Translations under genes and position numbers: made by a program
Shown: positions 39,404 through 50,320 of the stretch, one piece after another
How positions within the stretch are numbered: the first letter of the stretch is position 1
Layout: the number at the start of each line of letters is the position of its first letter
Assembly: GCA_031263725.1 (NCBI GenBank)
Contig: JAISFF010000078.1
Span: forward strand, 1 to 50,320
DNA length: 50,320 bases
From: Lysobacteraceae bacterium
GTDB taxonomy: Bacteria; Pseudomonadota; Gammaproteobacteria; Xanthomonadales; Xanthomonadaceae
Reading direction: 5' to 3'
Notes under the pieces: generated by a model
Told to the model about the DNA's origin: nothing
Database searches by the model: none
Seen by the model: only the letters and a program-made list of their open reading frames with translations

Positions 39404-41014
39404 ATGAGCCCGCCGAAGATGCTCAAGGGACTGCTTTCGTTCAGCAGCATGACGATGGTCTCACGGGTGCTGGGACTGGTCCGGGACCAGGCGATCAACT
39501 ACGCTTTCGGCGCCAATGCGAGCACGGACGCGTTCTGGGTGGCGTTCAGGATCCCGAACTTCCTGCGCCGGCTGTTCGCCGAGGGTTCGTTTTCCACCGC
39601 GTTCGTCCCGGTCCTGACCGAGGTCAAGGAAACCCATCCCCATGCCGACCTGGAAAACCTGGTCTCGCGGGTATCCGGCACCCTGGGCGGGATACTGCTG
39701 GTGGTGACCGCGCTGGGCGTGATCTTCGCGCCGCAGGTGGCGCTGGTATTCAATCCCGGTTCGGTGCGCGATCCGGCCAAGTTTGGACTGATCGTCGATC
39801 TGCTGCGGCTGACCTTCCCGTTCCTGCTGTTCGTGTCGCTGACGGCGCTGTGCGGCGGCGTGCTCAACAGTTTCCATCGTTTCGCGTTGCCGGCGCTGAC
39901 GCCGGTGATCCTTAATCTGTGCATGATCGCCGGCGCGTTGTGGCTGGCGCCGCGCCTGCGGGTGCCGATTCTGGCGATGGGCTGGGCGGTGCTCGCGGCC
40001 GGCATCCTGCAATTGTTGTTCCAGTTGCCGGCATTGCGGGGACTGAATCTGCTGACCCTGCCGCGCTGGGGCTGGCGGCATCCCGGGGTGCGCAAGGTCC
40101 TGCGCCTGATGGTGCCGACCCTGTTCGGCTCGTCGGTGGCGCAGATCAACCTGCTGTTCGATACCGTCATCGCCTCGTTCCTGATCGCCGGCTCGCAGAC
40201 CTGGCTGTCGCAGGCCGACCGTTTTCTGGAACTGCCCCTGGGCGTGTTCGGCGTAGCGCTGGGGACGGTGATCCTGCCAGCGTTGTCGCGGCATCACGTC
40301 AAGACCGACCGCGAAGGTTTTTCCAGGGCGCTGGACTGGGGCCTGCGCACCACCCTGCTGATTGCGGTGCCGGCCATGCTGGGGTTGCTGTTCCTGGCTA
40401 AGCCGCTGGTCGCGACCCTGTTCCAGCACGGCAAGTTCAGCGCCTTCGATACGCGCATGGCGGCGCTGTCGGTGTTCGGCCTGAGTTTCGGTCTGCCGGC
40501 GTTCGCCCTGGTCAAGGTCGTGTTGCCAGCGTTCTATTCGCGTCAGGACACGGTGACGCCAGTGCGCGCCGGCGTCGCCTCGCTGGTTGCGAACATGGTG
40601 TTCACCGCCTGCATCCTGGTGCTGCTGTACCACCTGTGGGTGCCGCCGGAACTGCATCGGCAGGGCATCTGGGTGGCGCTGTCGACGCAGCCGGGCCTGC
40701 ACCTGGCGCTGGGACTGGCCAGCGCGCTGGCGGGCTATCTGAATCTGTGGCTGCTCTGGCGTTGGCTGGGCAAGACCGGCGTGTACCAGCAACAACCGGG
40801 CTGGGGGCCTTATCTGGGACGCCTGCTGGCGGCCTGCGCGGCGATGTCGTTGGGGCTGTGGGCCGGGCTGCACTGGTGGAGCCCGGACTTCACCCAGGTC
40901 GGTGTGGGGTCGCGGGTCGGGCACCTGCTCGTCCTGGTCGTGGGCGGCATGCTGGTCTATGCGGTGACACTGCTGGCTCTGGGGCTGCGTCCGCGCGATC
41001 TGCGCGAGCGTTGA
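39404..41014 (+). CDS. murJ: Lipid II flippase MurJ (MviN)
   Basis: MurJ moves lipid II across the inner membrane for peptidoglycan synthesis. The 536-residue protein has about 14 membrane segments of the MOP superfamily, an N-terminus LLSFSSMTMVSRVLGLVRDQ and RIPNFLRRLFAEGSFSTAFVPV, and the central SQADRFLELPLGVFGVALGTVILP, all diagnostic. ATG 39404 with GGAG at 39391-39394 is preferred over an upstream in-frame start at 39365. It is followed after about 105 bases by ribF. Confidence 0.97.
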   Translation: MSPPKMLKGLLSFSSMTMVSRVLGLVRDQAINYAFGANASTDAFWVAFRIPNFLRRLFAEGSFSTAFVPVLTEVKETHPHADLENLVSRVSGTLGGILLVVTALGVIFAPQVALVFNPGSVRDPAKFGLIVDLLRLTFPFLLFVSLTALCGGVLNSFHRFALPALTPVILNLCMIAGALWLAPRLRVPILAMGWAVLAAGILQLLFQLPALRGLNLLTLPRWGWRHPGVRKVLRLMVPTLFGSSVAQINLLFDTVIASFLIAGSQTWLSQADRFLELPLGVFGVALGTVILPALSRHHVKTDREGFSRALDWGLRTTLLIAVPAMLGLLFLAKPLVATLFQHGKFSAFDTRMAALSVFGLSFGLPAFALVKVVLPAFYSRQDTVTPVRAGVASLVANMVFTACILVLLYHLWVPPELHRQGIWVALSTQPGLHLALGLASALAGYLNLWLLWRWLGKTGVYQQQPGWGPYLGRLLAACAAMSLGLWAGLHWWSPDFTQVGVGSRVGHLLVLVVGGMLVYAVTLLALGLRPRDLRER

Positions 41015-41119
41015 AGCTTGGGTCGGCGGGTTCGCGCGCGGCTATACTTGACGATCGTTTTTTGCCAGAAGCCAGCCGTTGCGGCCGGTTTCGAGTTGTC
41101 CAGACACCAATAGATTTCG

Positions 41120-42063
41120 ATGAGCAGACTGTTTCGTGATGTCGAGGGTGGGCGCCTGTGCCCGGCCGGCAGCGTGATCTGCATCGGCGCTTTCGACGGC
41201 CTGCACCTGGGGCATGCGGCGCTGGTGCGGCATACCGTCGCGCGCGCCCGGGAACTGGGCGTGCCGGCGGTGGCGCTGAGTTTCGAGCCGTTGCCGCGCG
41301 AGTTTTTCGCGCCGCAATCGCCGCCGCCCAGGTTGACCCTGCCGCGCGCCAAGTTCGAAGGGCTGCGGGGGCTGGGCGCGGACCTGGTCGGTTTGCTGCG
41401 TTTCGATGCGCGCATGGTGGCGATGAGCGCCGAGGATTTCGTGCGCCATTCGCTGATCGGCCGGCTGGCCGCGAAGGAGGTCTGGGTCGGCCCCGAGTTC
41501 CGTTTCGGCAATCGTCGCCGCGGCGATCTGGTCTTGTTGCGGCAGATGGGCGCGGAAGCCGGATTCACCGCGAACGAGATCGAATCGCTTCAGGTCGGCG
41601 GCGAGCGCGTTTCCAGTACCCTGATCCGCGAAGCGCTCAGCGCGGGCGATTTCGCGCATGCGGCGCGCCTGCTGGGGCGGCCTTACGGCATCGACGGCCG
41701 GGTCGTGCATGGATGTCGGCTCGGACGCGAGCTCGGCTATCCGACCGCGAATCTGCGTTTTCCCAAGACTCCGGCGCTGTCCGGCGTCTATGCCGCCTGG
41801 GTCCACGGTGTCGGTACGAAGCCTTGGCCCTCGGTCTCCAGTTTCGGCACGCGGCCGACCGTGGGCGGCGCCGAACCATTGCTGGAAGCGCATTTGTTCG
41901 ATTTCGAAGGGAGCCTGTATGGTTGGCACATCGAGGTCGAATTCGTCGCCAAGCTGCGCGACGAGTTGAAATTCCCCGGCCTGCCCGAATTGATCGAACA
42001 CATGCACCGCGACGCGGAACAGGCGCGCCGCATCCTTTCCGAATCTTCATCAAGAGTTATCGC

Positions 42064-42067
<4 letters not shown>
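41120..42067 (+). CDS. ribF: Bifunctional riboflavin kinase/FAD synthetase (RibF)
   Basis: RibF phosphorylates riboflavin to FMN and then adenylates it to FAD. The 315-residue protein has the N-terminal nucleotidyl-transferase with [14 protein letters not shown] (HxGH-like) and [12 protein letters not shown]. The C-terminal riboflavin kinase carries [10 protein letters not shown] and [11 protein letters not shown]. Its stop overlaps the GTG start of ileS (GTGA), so the two are coupled. ribF-ileS-lspA is a conserved gammaproteobacterial order. Confidence 0.97.
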
Positions 42068-44892
<2,825 letters not shown>

Positions 44893-44894
44893 GC

Positions 44895-45404
44895 ATGGCG
44901 ACTCCGCATAGACCCAATGCGCTGATCTGGCTGCCGCTTTCGGTGGCCGTGATCGGACTCGACCAGTGGAGCAAGGCCTGGGTGCTGTCGGCGCTGCCGG
45001 AATACATGGCGGTGCCGGTGATCGACGGCTTTTGGAACTGGTACCGCACCTACAACACCGGTGCGGCTTTCAGTTTCCTCAGCAATGCCGGCGGCTGGCA
45101 GACCTGGTTCTTCACCGCGCTGGCGCTGGCTGTCTGCGGATTGCTGGGTTACTGGTTGAGCCGCGCGGCGCGCGGCGACTGGCGGCAGGCATTGCCGTAT
45201 TCGCTGGTGATCGGCGGCGCGCTGGGCAATGTCATCGACCGGTTGGTCCACGGCCATGTCATCGATTTCATCCAGTGGTACTGGCGCGATCATTACTGGC
45301 CCGCGTTCAATGTCGCGGATTCGGCGATCGTCGTCGGCGCGATCGGTATCGCGCTGTTCGGATTGTTCGACAAGAAAGGCCGTGCCAAGGGCAGCGGCGA
45401 GTAG
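44895..45404 (+). CDS. lspA: Lipoprotein signal peptidase (LspA)
   Basis: LspA cleaves prolipoprotein signal peptides after lipidation in the inner membrane. The 169-residue protein has four membrane segments and the two catalytic aspartates: Asp115 in GNVIDR and Asp142 in FNVADSAI. It also has LDQWSKAWV early and NTGAAFSFL. It follows ileS by 2 bases and so is co-transcribed. In E. coli fkpB would come next, but here no such gene is seen before ispH. Confidence 0.97.
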   Translation: MATPHRPNALIWLPLSVAVIGLDQWSKAWVLSALPEYMAVPVIDGFWNWYRTYNTGAAFSFLSNAGGWQTWFFTALALAVCGLLGYWLSRAARGDWRQALPYSLVIGGALGNVIDRLVHGHVIDFIQWYWRDHYWPAFNVADSAIVVGAIGIALFGLFDKKGRAKGSGE

Positions 45405-45970
45405 TGTTCCGGTTGGGATGCGCGTTCTGTAGCCGGACGCCGACTGTACGCCGCGGGGAAAGCGCCGCCTGCCCATGCGTCAATACGGATGGTTGATCGG
45501 CAGTGATTTTCCGTACAGCGGTGATACGGGCTGTTCAAGCCGCTATGGGTGGGACCGTGAGTGTGCCGCAGGCGACGGCAAGCGGATTCCGGTTGTTTGT
45601 TGTTCACCCGGTCCCGTCGCGTCTGATGGTCGAACCGTGCTGGATTCTGATGGCACGCTGCCGTTGGTCGACGTGATGTGCATGTCCAGAGAGCGTGCCG
45701 GGCATGGGGTGATGGCGGATCCGGAACGCATTTTCCATTTCCAAGGAATGGTCCGAGACCATGCCGGGTTTCGGTCCGGATTGGAAATCGGTCGGGTATT
45801 TGCAGGGGATGGAACTGGCGGGGATTTACCGGGGGTGGAAAGAAACCCAGGAGGTCACTTGCTGCGGGCCGAAGAGATATCATTGATGCCTTCTCGGCCC
45901 ATGACGGCGGGTTCATTCGGAATCACCGAGAATCCGCCTGGTGTATTTTCGTTTTGCGGATGTCCGTTCG
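45405..45970. other. About 570 bases between lspA and ispH without a recognisable gene
   Basis: A long plus-strand frame (45475-46113) runs into ispH in another frame and shows no domain; minus-strand frames are equally featureless. fkpB, which lies here in E. coli, is not present and no remnant of it could be read. The 3' end must carry whatever promoter or ribosome binding site serves ispH. Confidence 0.5.
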
Positions 45971-46921
45971 ATGCAAGTGTTGCTGGCCAATCCCAGGGGC
46001 TTCTGTGCCGGAGTCGATCGCGCGATCGAGATCGTCAAGCGTGCGATCGAAACGCTCGGGGCGCCCATCTATGTGCGTCACGAGGTGGTGCACAACCGTT
46101 TCGTCGTCGATGACCTGAAGCGCCGCGGCGCGATCTTCATCGAGGAACTGGATGCGGTGCCGGATGGCGCGACCGTGATCTTCAGCGCCCACGGCGTGCC
46201 CAGGCCGGTACGCGCCGAAGCCGAACGGCGCGGTCTGAAGGTATTCGATGCGACCTGTCCGCTGGTGACCAAGGTGCATCTGGAAGTGGCGCGATATTGC
46301 CGTGCCGGCCGCGATGTGGTGCTGATCGGCCACGCCGGCCACCCGGAAGTGGAAGGCACGATGGGGCAGTGGAACCGCGAAGGCGGCCAGGGTCATATCC
46401 ATCTGGTCGAGAACGCCGACGATGTGGCCACGCTGGAAGCGAGCCAGCCCGGCAACATCGCCTATACCACCCAGACCACGCTGTCGGTCGACGATACGCG
46501 CGGCATCGTCGAGGCGCTGCGGGTCCGCTATCCCGCCATCCAGGGACCGAAGAACGACGACATCTGCTATGCCACGCAGAATCGCCAGGATGCGGTGCGG
46601 GAACTGGCCCGGCACTGTGATCTGGTGCTGGTGGTGGGCTCGCCCAACAGTTCCAATTCCAATCGCCTGCGCGAGCTGGCCGAGCGCGAAGGCGTCGAAT
46701 CCTATCTGATCGATGGCGCCGGGGAGATCGCTCCGGCCTGGGTGGCGGGCAAGTCCAGGATCGGCATCAGCGCCGGCGCTTCCGCGCCCGAGGTGCTGGT
46801 CGATGGCGTGATTGCCCGTCTGCGCGAGTTGGGCGCCGATATCGTCACCGAACTCGATGGCGAACCGGAGTCGATGGTGTTCGCCCTGCCGCGCGAACTG
46901 CGCCCGCATCGGGGGGAGTGA
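45971..46921 (+). CDS. ispH: 4-hydroxy-3-methylbut-2-enyl diphosphate reductase (IspH)
   Basis: IspH is the iron-sulfur enzyme of the last step of the MEP isoprenoid pathway, making IPP and DMAPP from HMBPP. The 316-residue protein has the three cluster Cys: Cys12 in GFCAGV, Cys96 in ATCPLV and Cys199 in DICYATQ. It also has [14 protein letters not shown], the catalytic-loop region EVEGTMGQ and [11 protein letters not shown]. The start [14 protein letters not shown] is the usual one; the frame is open to 45941. It lies downstream of lspA with a 566-base gap. Confidence 0.97.
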   Translation: MQVLLANPRGFCAGVDRAIEIVKRAIETLGAPIYVRHEVVHNRFVVDDLKRRGAIFIEELDAVPDGATVIFSAHGVPRPVRAEAERRGLKVFDATCPLVTKVHLEVARYCRAGRDVVLIGHAGHPEVEGTMGQWNREGGQGHIHLVENADDVATLEASQPGNIAYTTQTTLSVDDTRGIVEALRVRYPAIQGPKNDDICYATQNRQDAVRELARHCDLVLVVGSPNSSNSNRLRELAEREGVESYLIDGAGEIAPAWVAGKSRIGISAGASAPEVLVDGVIARLRELGADIVTELDGEPESMVFALPRELRPHRGE

Positions 46922-47132
46922 TTTTCCGCGTCGACGGCGCAACCGGCTGTCCGCAATCCGGCCGGGATCGTGCGTTCCGCACCGGACCAATGCCGATACC
47001 GGATTGATCGGTGTGTCGGTGCTTCTGCTTCCGTATCCTTCCGATTCCTGTCGCCCCTGTGCCACCGGCATCCGTTCCGGCGTGCTTTTCATCCTGATCG
47101 ATCTGCCGTTCCATCGGCTGTCGGTACGGCGG

Positions 47133-47309
47133 ATGGGTTGGGCGTTCACGATGAAGACCTTCGTCGCGGTTTCGCTGGTTTCGGCGCTGACCGGTCTGTT
47201 GCCGCGTTTCGTGAAGTATCAATACATGTCGCCTTGGGCATCGGCGCTGCCGGGCGGCGGCCTGATCGGTATCGGGGTGCCGTTCCTGGTCCGCACCAGA
47301 GCAGCCTGA
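47133..47309 (+). CDS. Doubtful small membrane protein
   Basis: A 58-codon frame starting MGWAFTMKTFVAVSLVSALT contains two hydrophobic stretches (FVAVSLVSALTGLLP and a GGGLIGIGVPFLV segment), as in a small two-helix membrane peptide. GGCGG is too close to the start and the ATG at 47151 has no good binding site. I do not recognise a family. The rest of the 455-base ispH-yqgE gap shows no gene. It may simply be chance. Confidence 0.25.
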   Translation: MGWAFTMKTFVAVSLVSALTGLLPRFVKYQYMSPWASALPGGGLIGIGVPFLVRTRAA

Positions 47310-47376
47310 GCGGACTGAGCAGCCTGGCGGTATGCGGTGGCGGTCCGGCGTTTCATTCACACGCTAGAATGGCGGC

Positions 47377-47943
47377 ATGTCCGAAGAAACGACCTATCTG
47401 GCCAATCATCTGCTGATCGCATTGCCGGTCCTGGATGATCCCAATTTCGCCCGCAGCGTGGTGCTGATCTGCCGGCATGACGCCGAGGGCGCGATGGGGA
47501 TCGTAATCAACCGGTCCGCCGACTATTCGCTGGGCGCGCTGATGGAACAGCTGAATATCGAGATACAGGATGCGGCGCTGTCCGACCGAACCGTGTTCAG
47601 CGGCGGGCCGGTGCATCCCGAGCGCGGTTTCGTGCTGCACGATGGCCAGCGCATCTGGGATTCGACCCTGAAAGTGGCCGACGATCTGCATGTGACCACT
47701 TCGCGCGATCTTCTGGAAGCGATGGCGGCAGGCAAGGGCCCTGGCCGCACGCTGTTCGCGCTGGGATGCGCGGGCTGGGAACAGGGGCAACTGGAAAGGG
47801 AACTCAACGAGAACGCCTGGCTGACCGTGCCGGCGGATCCGGCCTTGATATTCGAGATGCCGTTGGAACAGCGCTGGTGGATGGCGTCGGATTCCATTGG
47901 TGTCGATCCCTTCAAGATCACCGATTACAGCGGCCATGTCTGA
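47377..47943 (+). CDS. YqgE/AlgH family protein (UPF0301)
   Basis: The 188-residue protein has the family features: NHLLIALPVLDDPNFARSV, HDAEGAMGIVINR, FSGGPVHPERGFVLH and GCAGWEQGQLERELNENAWL. The fold is known, but a biochemical role is not; it was once linked to alginate regulation in Pseudomonas. It overlaps ruvX by 8 bases, matching the widespread yqgE-yqgF pair. No membrane or signal segment is present. Confidence 0.95.
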   Translation: MSEETTYLANHLLIALPVLDDPNFARSVVLICRHDAEGAMGIVINRSADYSLGALMEQLNIEIQDAALSDRTVFSGGPVHPERGFVLHDGQRIWDSTLKVADDLHVTTSRDLLEAMAAGKGPGRTLFALGCAGWEQGQLERELNENAWLTVPADPALIFEMPLEQRWWMASDSIGVDPFKITDYSGHV

Positions 47944-48409
47944 TGCCCCGCGCCCTGCCGCATCCGCGATCCCGGCCGCCGGCACGGTGCTGGGATTCGA
48001 TGTCGGATCGCGCAGGATCGGCGTGGCGCTGGGCAGCGGTTTCGGCGCGCGCGCGCTGGAGGTCATCGAAGTGCATGCCGACGGGCCGGAATGGACGCGG
48101 CTGGACCGGCTGCATCGGGAATGGCGGCCTGCCGGCATGATCGTGGGCGATCCGATGACGCTGGAAGGCGAGGATCAGCCTGCCCGTCGCCGCGCCCGCG
48201 CATTCGCGCACGCATTGCATGAGCGTTACCGGCTGCCGGTGTTGCTGGTCGACGAGCGCTCCAGTTCGGTCGAAGCGGCGCAGCGTTTCGCGCTCGAGCG
48301 TTCGGAAGGACGCAGGCGCCGTCGTGATGCCGAAAACCTGGACGCGGTGGCCGCCGCGATCATCATCGAACGCTGGCTGACTTCTCCCGGGGAGGCGCGG
48401 CCATTGTGA
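47936..48409 (+). CDS. ruvX: Pre-16S rRNA nuclease / Holliday-junction resolvase-like YqgF (RuvX)
   Basis: An RNase H-fold nuclease that in E. coli trims the 5' end of 16S rRNA. The 157-residue protein has GFDVGSRRIGVALG (catalytic Asp), a VDERSSSVEAA strand (Glu) and DAENLDAVAAAIIIERWL (Asp). An Ala/Pro-rich stretch precedes the fold. ATG 47936 overlaps the end of yqgE in another frame, suggesting coupling. pyrB follows after 67 bases. Confidence 0.94.
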   Translation: MSDAPRPAASAIPAAGTVLGFDVGSRRIGVALGSGFGARALEVIEVHADGPEWTRLDRLHREWRPAGMIVGDPMTLEGEDQPARRRARAFAHALHERYRLPVLLVDERSSSVEAAQRFALERSEGRRRRRDAENLDAVAAAIIIERWLTSPGEARPL

Positions 48410-48476
48410 ACCCGGTTTCACCACTCTCTTGTCAGCGGCCTTTCCATATTGGGCCGCCCTGTCTGGACGGAACGTC

Positions 48477-49421
48477 ATGAACGCACAATTCGATTCGAAA
48501 GGCGGCCTGCGTCATCTGCTGACGCTGGAAGGCATTTCCCGCGACATCCTGCTGCGCCTGCTCGATCGCGCCGGACAGATCCGCGACGCGGCGGTGGGGC
48601 GCGTGGGACGCCGCAATGCCTTGGCCGGCGTCGCGGTCTGCACGTTGTTCTTCGAACCCTCCACCCGTACCCGCAGTTCCTTCCAGCTTGCGGCGCAGCG
48701 GCTCGGCGCGGACGTGCTCAACTTCGATGCATCGACCTCGTCCACGCGCAAGGGCGAGACCGCGCGCGATACGCTGAAAAATCTGGAAGCGATGGGCGTG
48801 CGCGGCTTCGTGGTCCGTCATCCCGACGACGGAATGGTCGAAATGCTGGCCGAATCCGCAGGCGAAGGGACGGCCTTGGTCAATGCCGGCGATGGCCGCA
48901 ATGCGCATCCCACGCAGGGGTTGCTGGACATGATGACCCTGCGTCAGGCCAAGGGCGCGGATTTTTCCAGGCTCAAAGTGCTGATCGTCGGCGATGTCAA
49001 GCATTCGCGCGTCGCGCGTTCGGACCTGCATGCGTTGCGGGCTCTGGGCGCGGGCGAGATCGGGATATGCGGTCCGGCCAATCTTCTGCCCGACGACGAC
49101 ACGTTGAAGGGTTGCACGGTCGGCAGCGATTTCGATGCGATGCTGGCAGGCGTCGATGCGCTGATGATGCTGCGCTTGCAGCGCGAGCGCATGGAGGAGG
49201 GCATGGTGCGGTCGCTGGCGGATTATCACCGCGATTACGGCCTGAACGCCGAGCGCTTGCGCCGTGCCGCGACGAATGCGGCGGTGCTGCACCCGGGACC
49301 GATCAATCGCGGCGTGGAAATCACCGACGAAGTGGCCGACGGCCCGCAATCCTGGGTATTGCGGCAGGTGGCCAACGGCGTCGCGGTGAGAATGGCGGTG
49401 CTGGAGTCGCTGCTCGGGTAA
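48477..49421 (+). CDS. pyrB: Aspartate carbamoyltransferase catalytic subunit (PyrB)
   Basis: PyrB makes N-carbamoyl-aspartate in pyrimidine synthesis. The 314-residue protein has the carbamoyl-phosphate loop FFEPSTRTRSSF (59-70), ASTSSTRKGETARDT, NAGDGRNAHPTQGLLDM, the aspartate-domain motif LMMLRLQRERM and a C-terminal LHPGPINRGVEI. There is no pyrI-type regulatory subunit next to it, so the enzyme is not of the E. coli type in context. The start ATG 48477 has GGACGG upstream. It is convergent with the next gene at a 16-base distance. Confidence 0.97.
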   Translation: MNAQFDSKGGLRHLLTLEGISRDILLRLLDRAGQIRDAAVGRVGRRNALAGVAVCTLFFEPSTRTRSSFQLAAQRLGADVLNFDASTSSTRKGETARDTLKNLEAMGVRGFVVRHPDDGMVEMLAESAGEGTALVNAGDGRNAHPTQGLLDMMTLRQAKGADFSRLKVLIVGDVKHSRVARSDLHALRALGAGEIGICGPANLLPDDDTLKGCTVGSDFDAMLAGVDALMMLRLQRERMEEGMVRSLADYHRDYGLNAERLRRAATNAAVLHPGPINRGVEITDEVADGPQSWVLRQVANGVAVRMAVLESLLG

Positions 49422-49437
49422 ACAGGCGACGGTTTGC

Positions 49438-49905
49438 CTATTCGGTCACGGTGATTTCAAACTCGATGGTGCGATCGATGTCGGCGTCTTCCCACGGACG
49501 GCGGTAACTGAAGACCAGCGGTTGCGTTCCCGTCTTTTCAGCCAGCAGGCGCCATTCCACATCACCGGAAGCGCCCACGATACCAGTAGTGCCGGTCGGT
49601 GGAATGGTGGTTTCACCGAGGACCCGGATCGCTCCGGGGGGCTCCGCCAACGTCCAGGAGTAGCCGGTCGAGGCCGTGTTCTGCGGCAGGGAAACGATGA
49701 AAGTCTGGCCCACTTTGACGGTCAAGGCCCTGGAGCTGTGTTCGCCGAGACGCGGCTCTTCCTCGCTGACGGCAACGGGAGGCGTGTCGGGTTTTTCAGG
49801 GGAAACCATTTGCATGCTGCCATATCCGGTGACGGCATATGCCGCCAAGGATGAAAGGATCATCGGCCTGAGCCATTGCAGTGGTGGGCGCATGGTACGA
49901 ACCAA
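49438..49905 (-). CDS. Chagasin-like protease inhibitor (I42 family)
   Basis: The 155-residue protein has a likely membrane/signal segment (MILSSLAAYAVTGYGS from residue 15) and a beta domain with three loop motifs of the I42 inhibitors: NTASTGYSW (76-84, usually NPTTGY), GIVGASG (108-114) and RRPWED (135-140, usually RPW). The I42 family inhibits papain-type cysteine proteases. No cysteine protease gene is nearby. It lies convergent with pyrB and upstream of an insertion sequence. The N-terminal start could also be one of the internal Mets. Confidence 0.83.
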   Translation of the reverse strand: MVRTMRPPLQWLRPMILSSLAAYAVTGYGSMQMVSPEKPDTPPVAVSEEEPRLGEHSSRALTVKVGQTFIVSLPQNTASTGYSWTLAEPPGAIRVLGETTIPPTGTTGIVGASGDVEWRLLAEKTGTQPLVFSYRRPWEDADIDRTIEFEITVTE

Positions 49906-49921
49906 TCGCTGGATTGTTTTC

Positions 49922-50158
49922 TTATTCGCATTGGGTGGGTAAATACAGCGTGAAAGCGGCTGTCAGCGTCTGGGAGCTTCGTTTTCTCGAAGATGTTACT
50001 GCTGGATGGCTCGCGGTCGAGCCCAGCCCGGAGATGTTGAAACCGCCGGCGGTCGTGGAGTATGCGAACGCGAGTGGAAGGACTCCGGCCGCGATGGCGA
50101 CGAAGCGCCGCCTGTGCGGAAAACAGGTATTGCGTATATGGATTCCTCCATGCATCAA
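49922..50158 (-). CDS. Doubtful small exported peptide next to the I42 gene
   Basis: A 78-residue frame with a basic start (HIRNTCFPHRRR) and a hydrophobic stretch FVAIAAGVLPLAFAYSTTAG that resembles a signal peptide, then a Ser/Thr-rich tail. It lies 16 bases upstream of the I42 frame on the same strand. I recognise no family. It might be a truncated gene or chance, so confidence is low. Confidence 0.3.
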   Translation of the reverse strand: MMHGGIHIRNTCFPHRRRFVAIAAGVLPLAFAYSTTAGGFNISGLGSTASHPAVTSSRKRSSQTLTAAFTLYLPTQCE

Positions 50159-50195
50159 AGGATTTCGCCGGATTCATCGTGGCCGGCTTCGGAGA

Positions 50196-50320
50196 GAGTG
50201 TTTAGAACCTATCTCAAAATCAGAAATCCGTACGAAAGGCCTGTAAAATAGCCAAATGCTGAAGATTTCAGACACTCACTGGGAACGGATCAGGCATCAT
50301 TTTCCAGAGGAAAACATTCC
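50196..50320 (+). mobile_element. Left end of an IS5-like insertion sequence, runs off the right edge
   Basis: From about 50196 the sequence changes to AT-rich GAGTGTTTAGAACCTATCTC and so on, which resembles the terminal repeat of IS5-family elements (GAGATAGGTTCTAA in the other direction). A transposase start follows within 60 bases. The exact boundary and the group cannot be fixed without the other end. Confidence 0.6.
50256..50320 (+). CDS. IS5-like transposase, N-terminal start, truncated by the window
   Basis: ATG 50256 opens a frame reading MLKISDTHWERIRHHFPEEN, typical of the N-terminal helix of IS5-family transposases (xxxDxxWERIxxxLP). The rest lies outside the window. Only family-level assignment is possible, and the subgroup is unknown. 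Confidence 0.6.
   Translation, partial: MLKISDTHWERIRHHFPEENI

Noticed and set aside
45475..46113. 212-codon frame in the lspA-ispH gap running into ispH
   Set aside because: No ribosome binding site, no domain, and it overlaps the true ispH frame by over 140 bases.

Overview
The window is high-GC DNA from a gammaproteobacterium, most likely of the order Xanthomonadales (Xanthomonadaceae/Lysobacteraceae or Rhodanobacteraceae). This rests on the style of the proteins (PilT/PilU, PilY1, YqgE, UvrA with a basic tail), a metX-metB operon behind a SAM-I riboswitch, and the gene order. I cannot name the genus from sequence alone. The window is mostly ordinary chromosome, bounded by two insertion sequences: the right end of an IS3-family element (1-263) and the left end of what looks like an IS5-family element (from about 50196).

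Layout. 426-6422: a Trm112-like small protein diverging from purE-purK; sodB facing purEK across a shared terminator; then grxD, an SDR protein and marC joined by 4-base stop/start overlaps, followed by ppnN. 6576-13729: a type IV pilus minor-pilin operon in the order fimT-pilV-pilW-pilX-pilY1-pilE, closed by a strong terminator; it looks less GC-rich than its surroundings in places. 14193-17576 (minus strand): a TrhA/hemolysin III membrane protein, prfC and an exported M23 peptidase. 17792-20235: the methionine operon metX-metB behind a SAM-I riboswitch. 20435-24279: a small glutaredoxin-like protein followed by a large hybrid sensor kinase with periplasmic propeller repeats. 24359-28361 (minus): hemE, a WGR-domain protein, aroB-aroK and a glycerate-kinase-like P-loop protein. 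28415-30314: pdxH, a DUF4426 lipoprotein and YggS. 30439-32688: the retraction motors pilT-pilU. 32749-36077 (minus): a 4HBT thioesterase and uvrA. 36389-38869: rplU-rpmA and obgE. 39018-46921: rpsT opposite murJ, then ribF-ileS-lspA and ispH. 47377-49421: yqgE-ruvX and pyrB. 49438-50158 (minus): a chagasin-like I42 inhibitor and a doubtful small exported peptide.

Two pieces of one machine lie about 17 kb apart here: the minor pilins/PilY1, which prime pilus assembly and sit at the tip, and the PilT/PilU ATPases, which retract the pilus. The housekeeping genes cover purine, pyrimidine, aromatic, haem, methionine, isoprenoid and B6/B2 metabolism plus translation.

The most rewarding non-coding signal is the metX leader. 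The SAM-I aptamer's 5' P1 strand can form about 9 base pairs with a segment just upstream of metX. That segment otherwise pairs over the metX start codon, so the DNA itself suggests a translational on/off switch. I found no CRISPR array, prophage, defence island, tRNA or rRNA. Several gene-free stretches (37049-37825, 45405-45970, most of 46922-47376, 13875-14192) hold only weak or random ORFs. I see no clear evidence of an entirely new multi-gene system.
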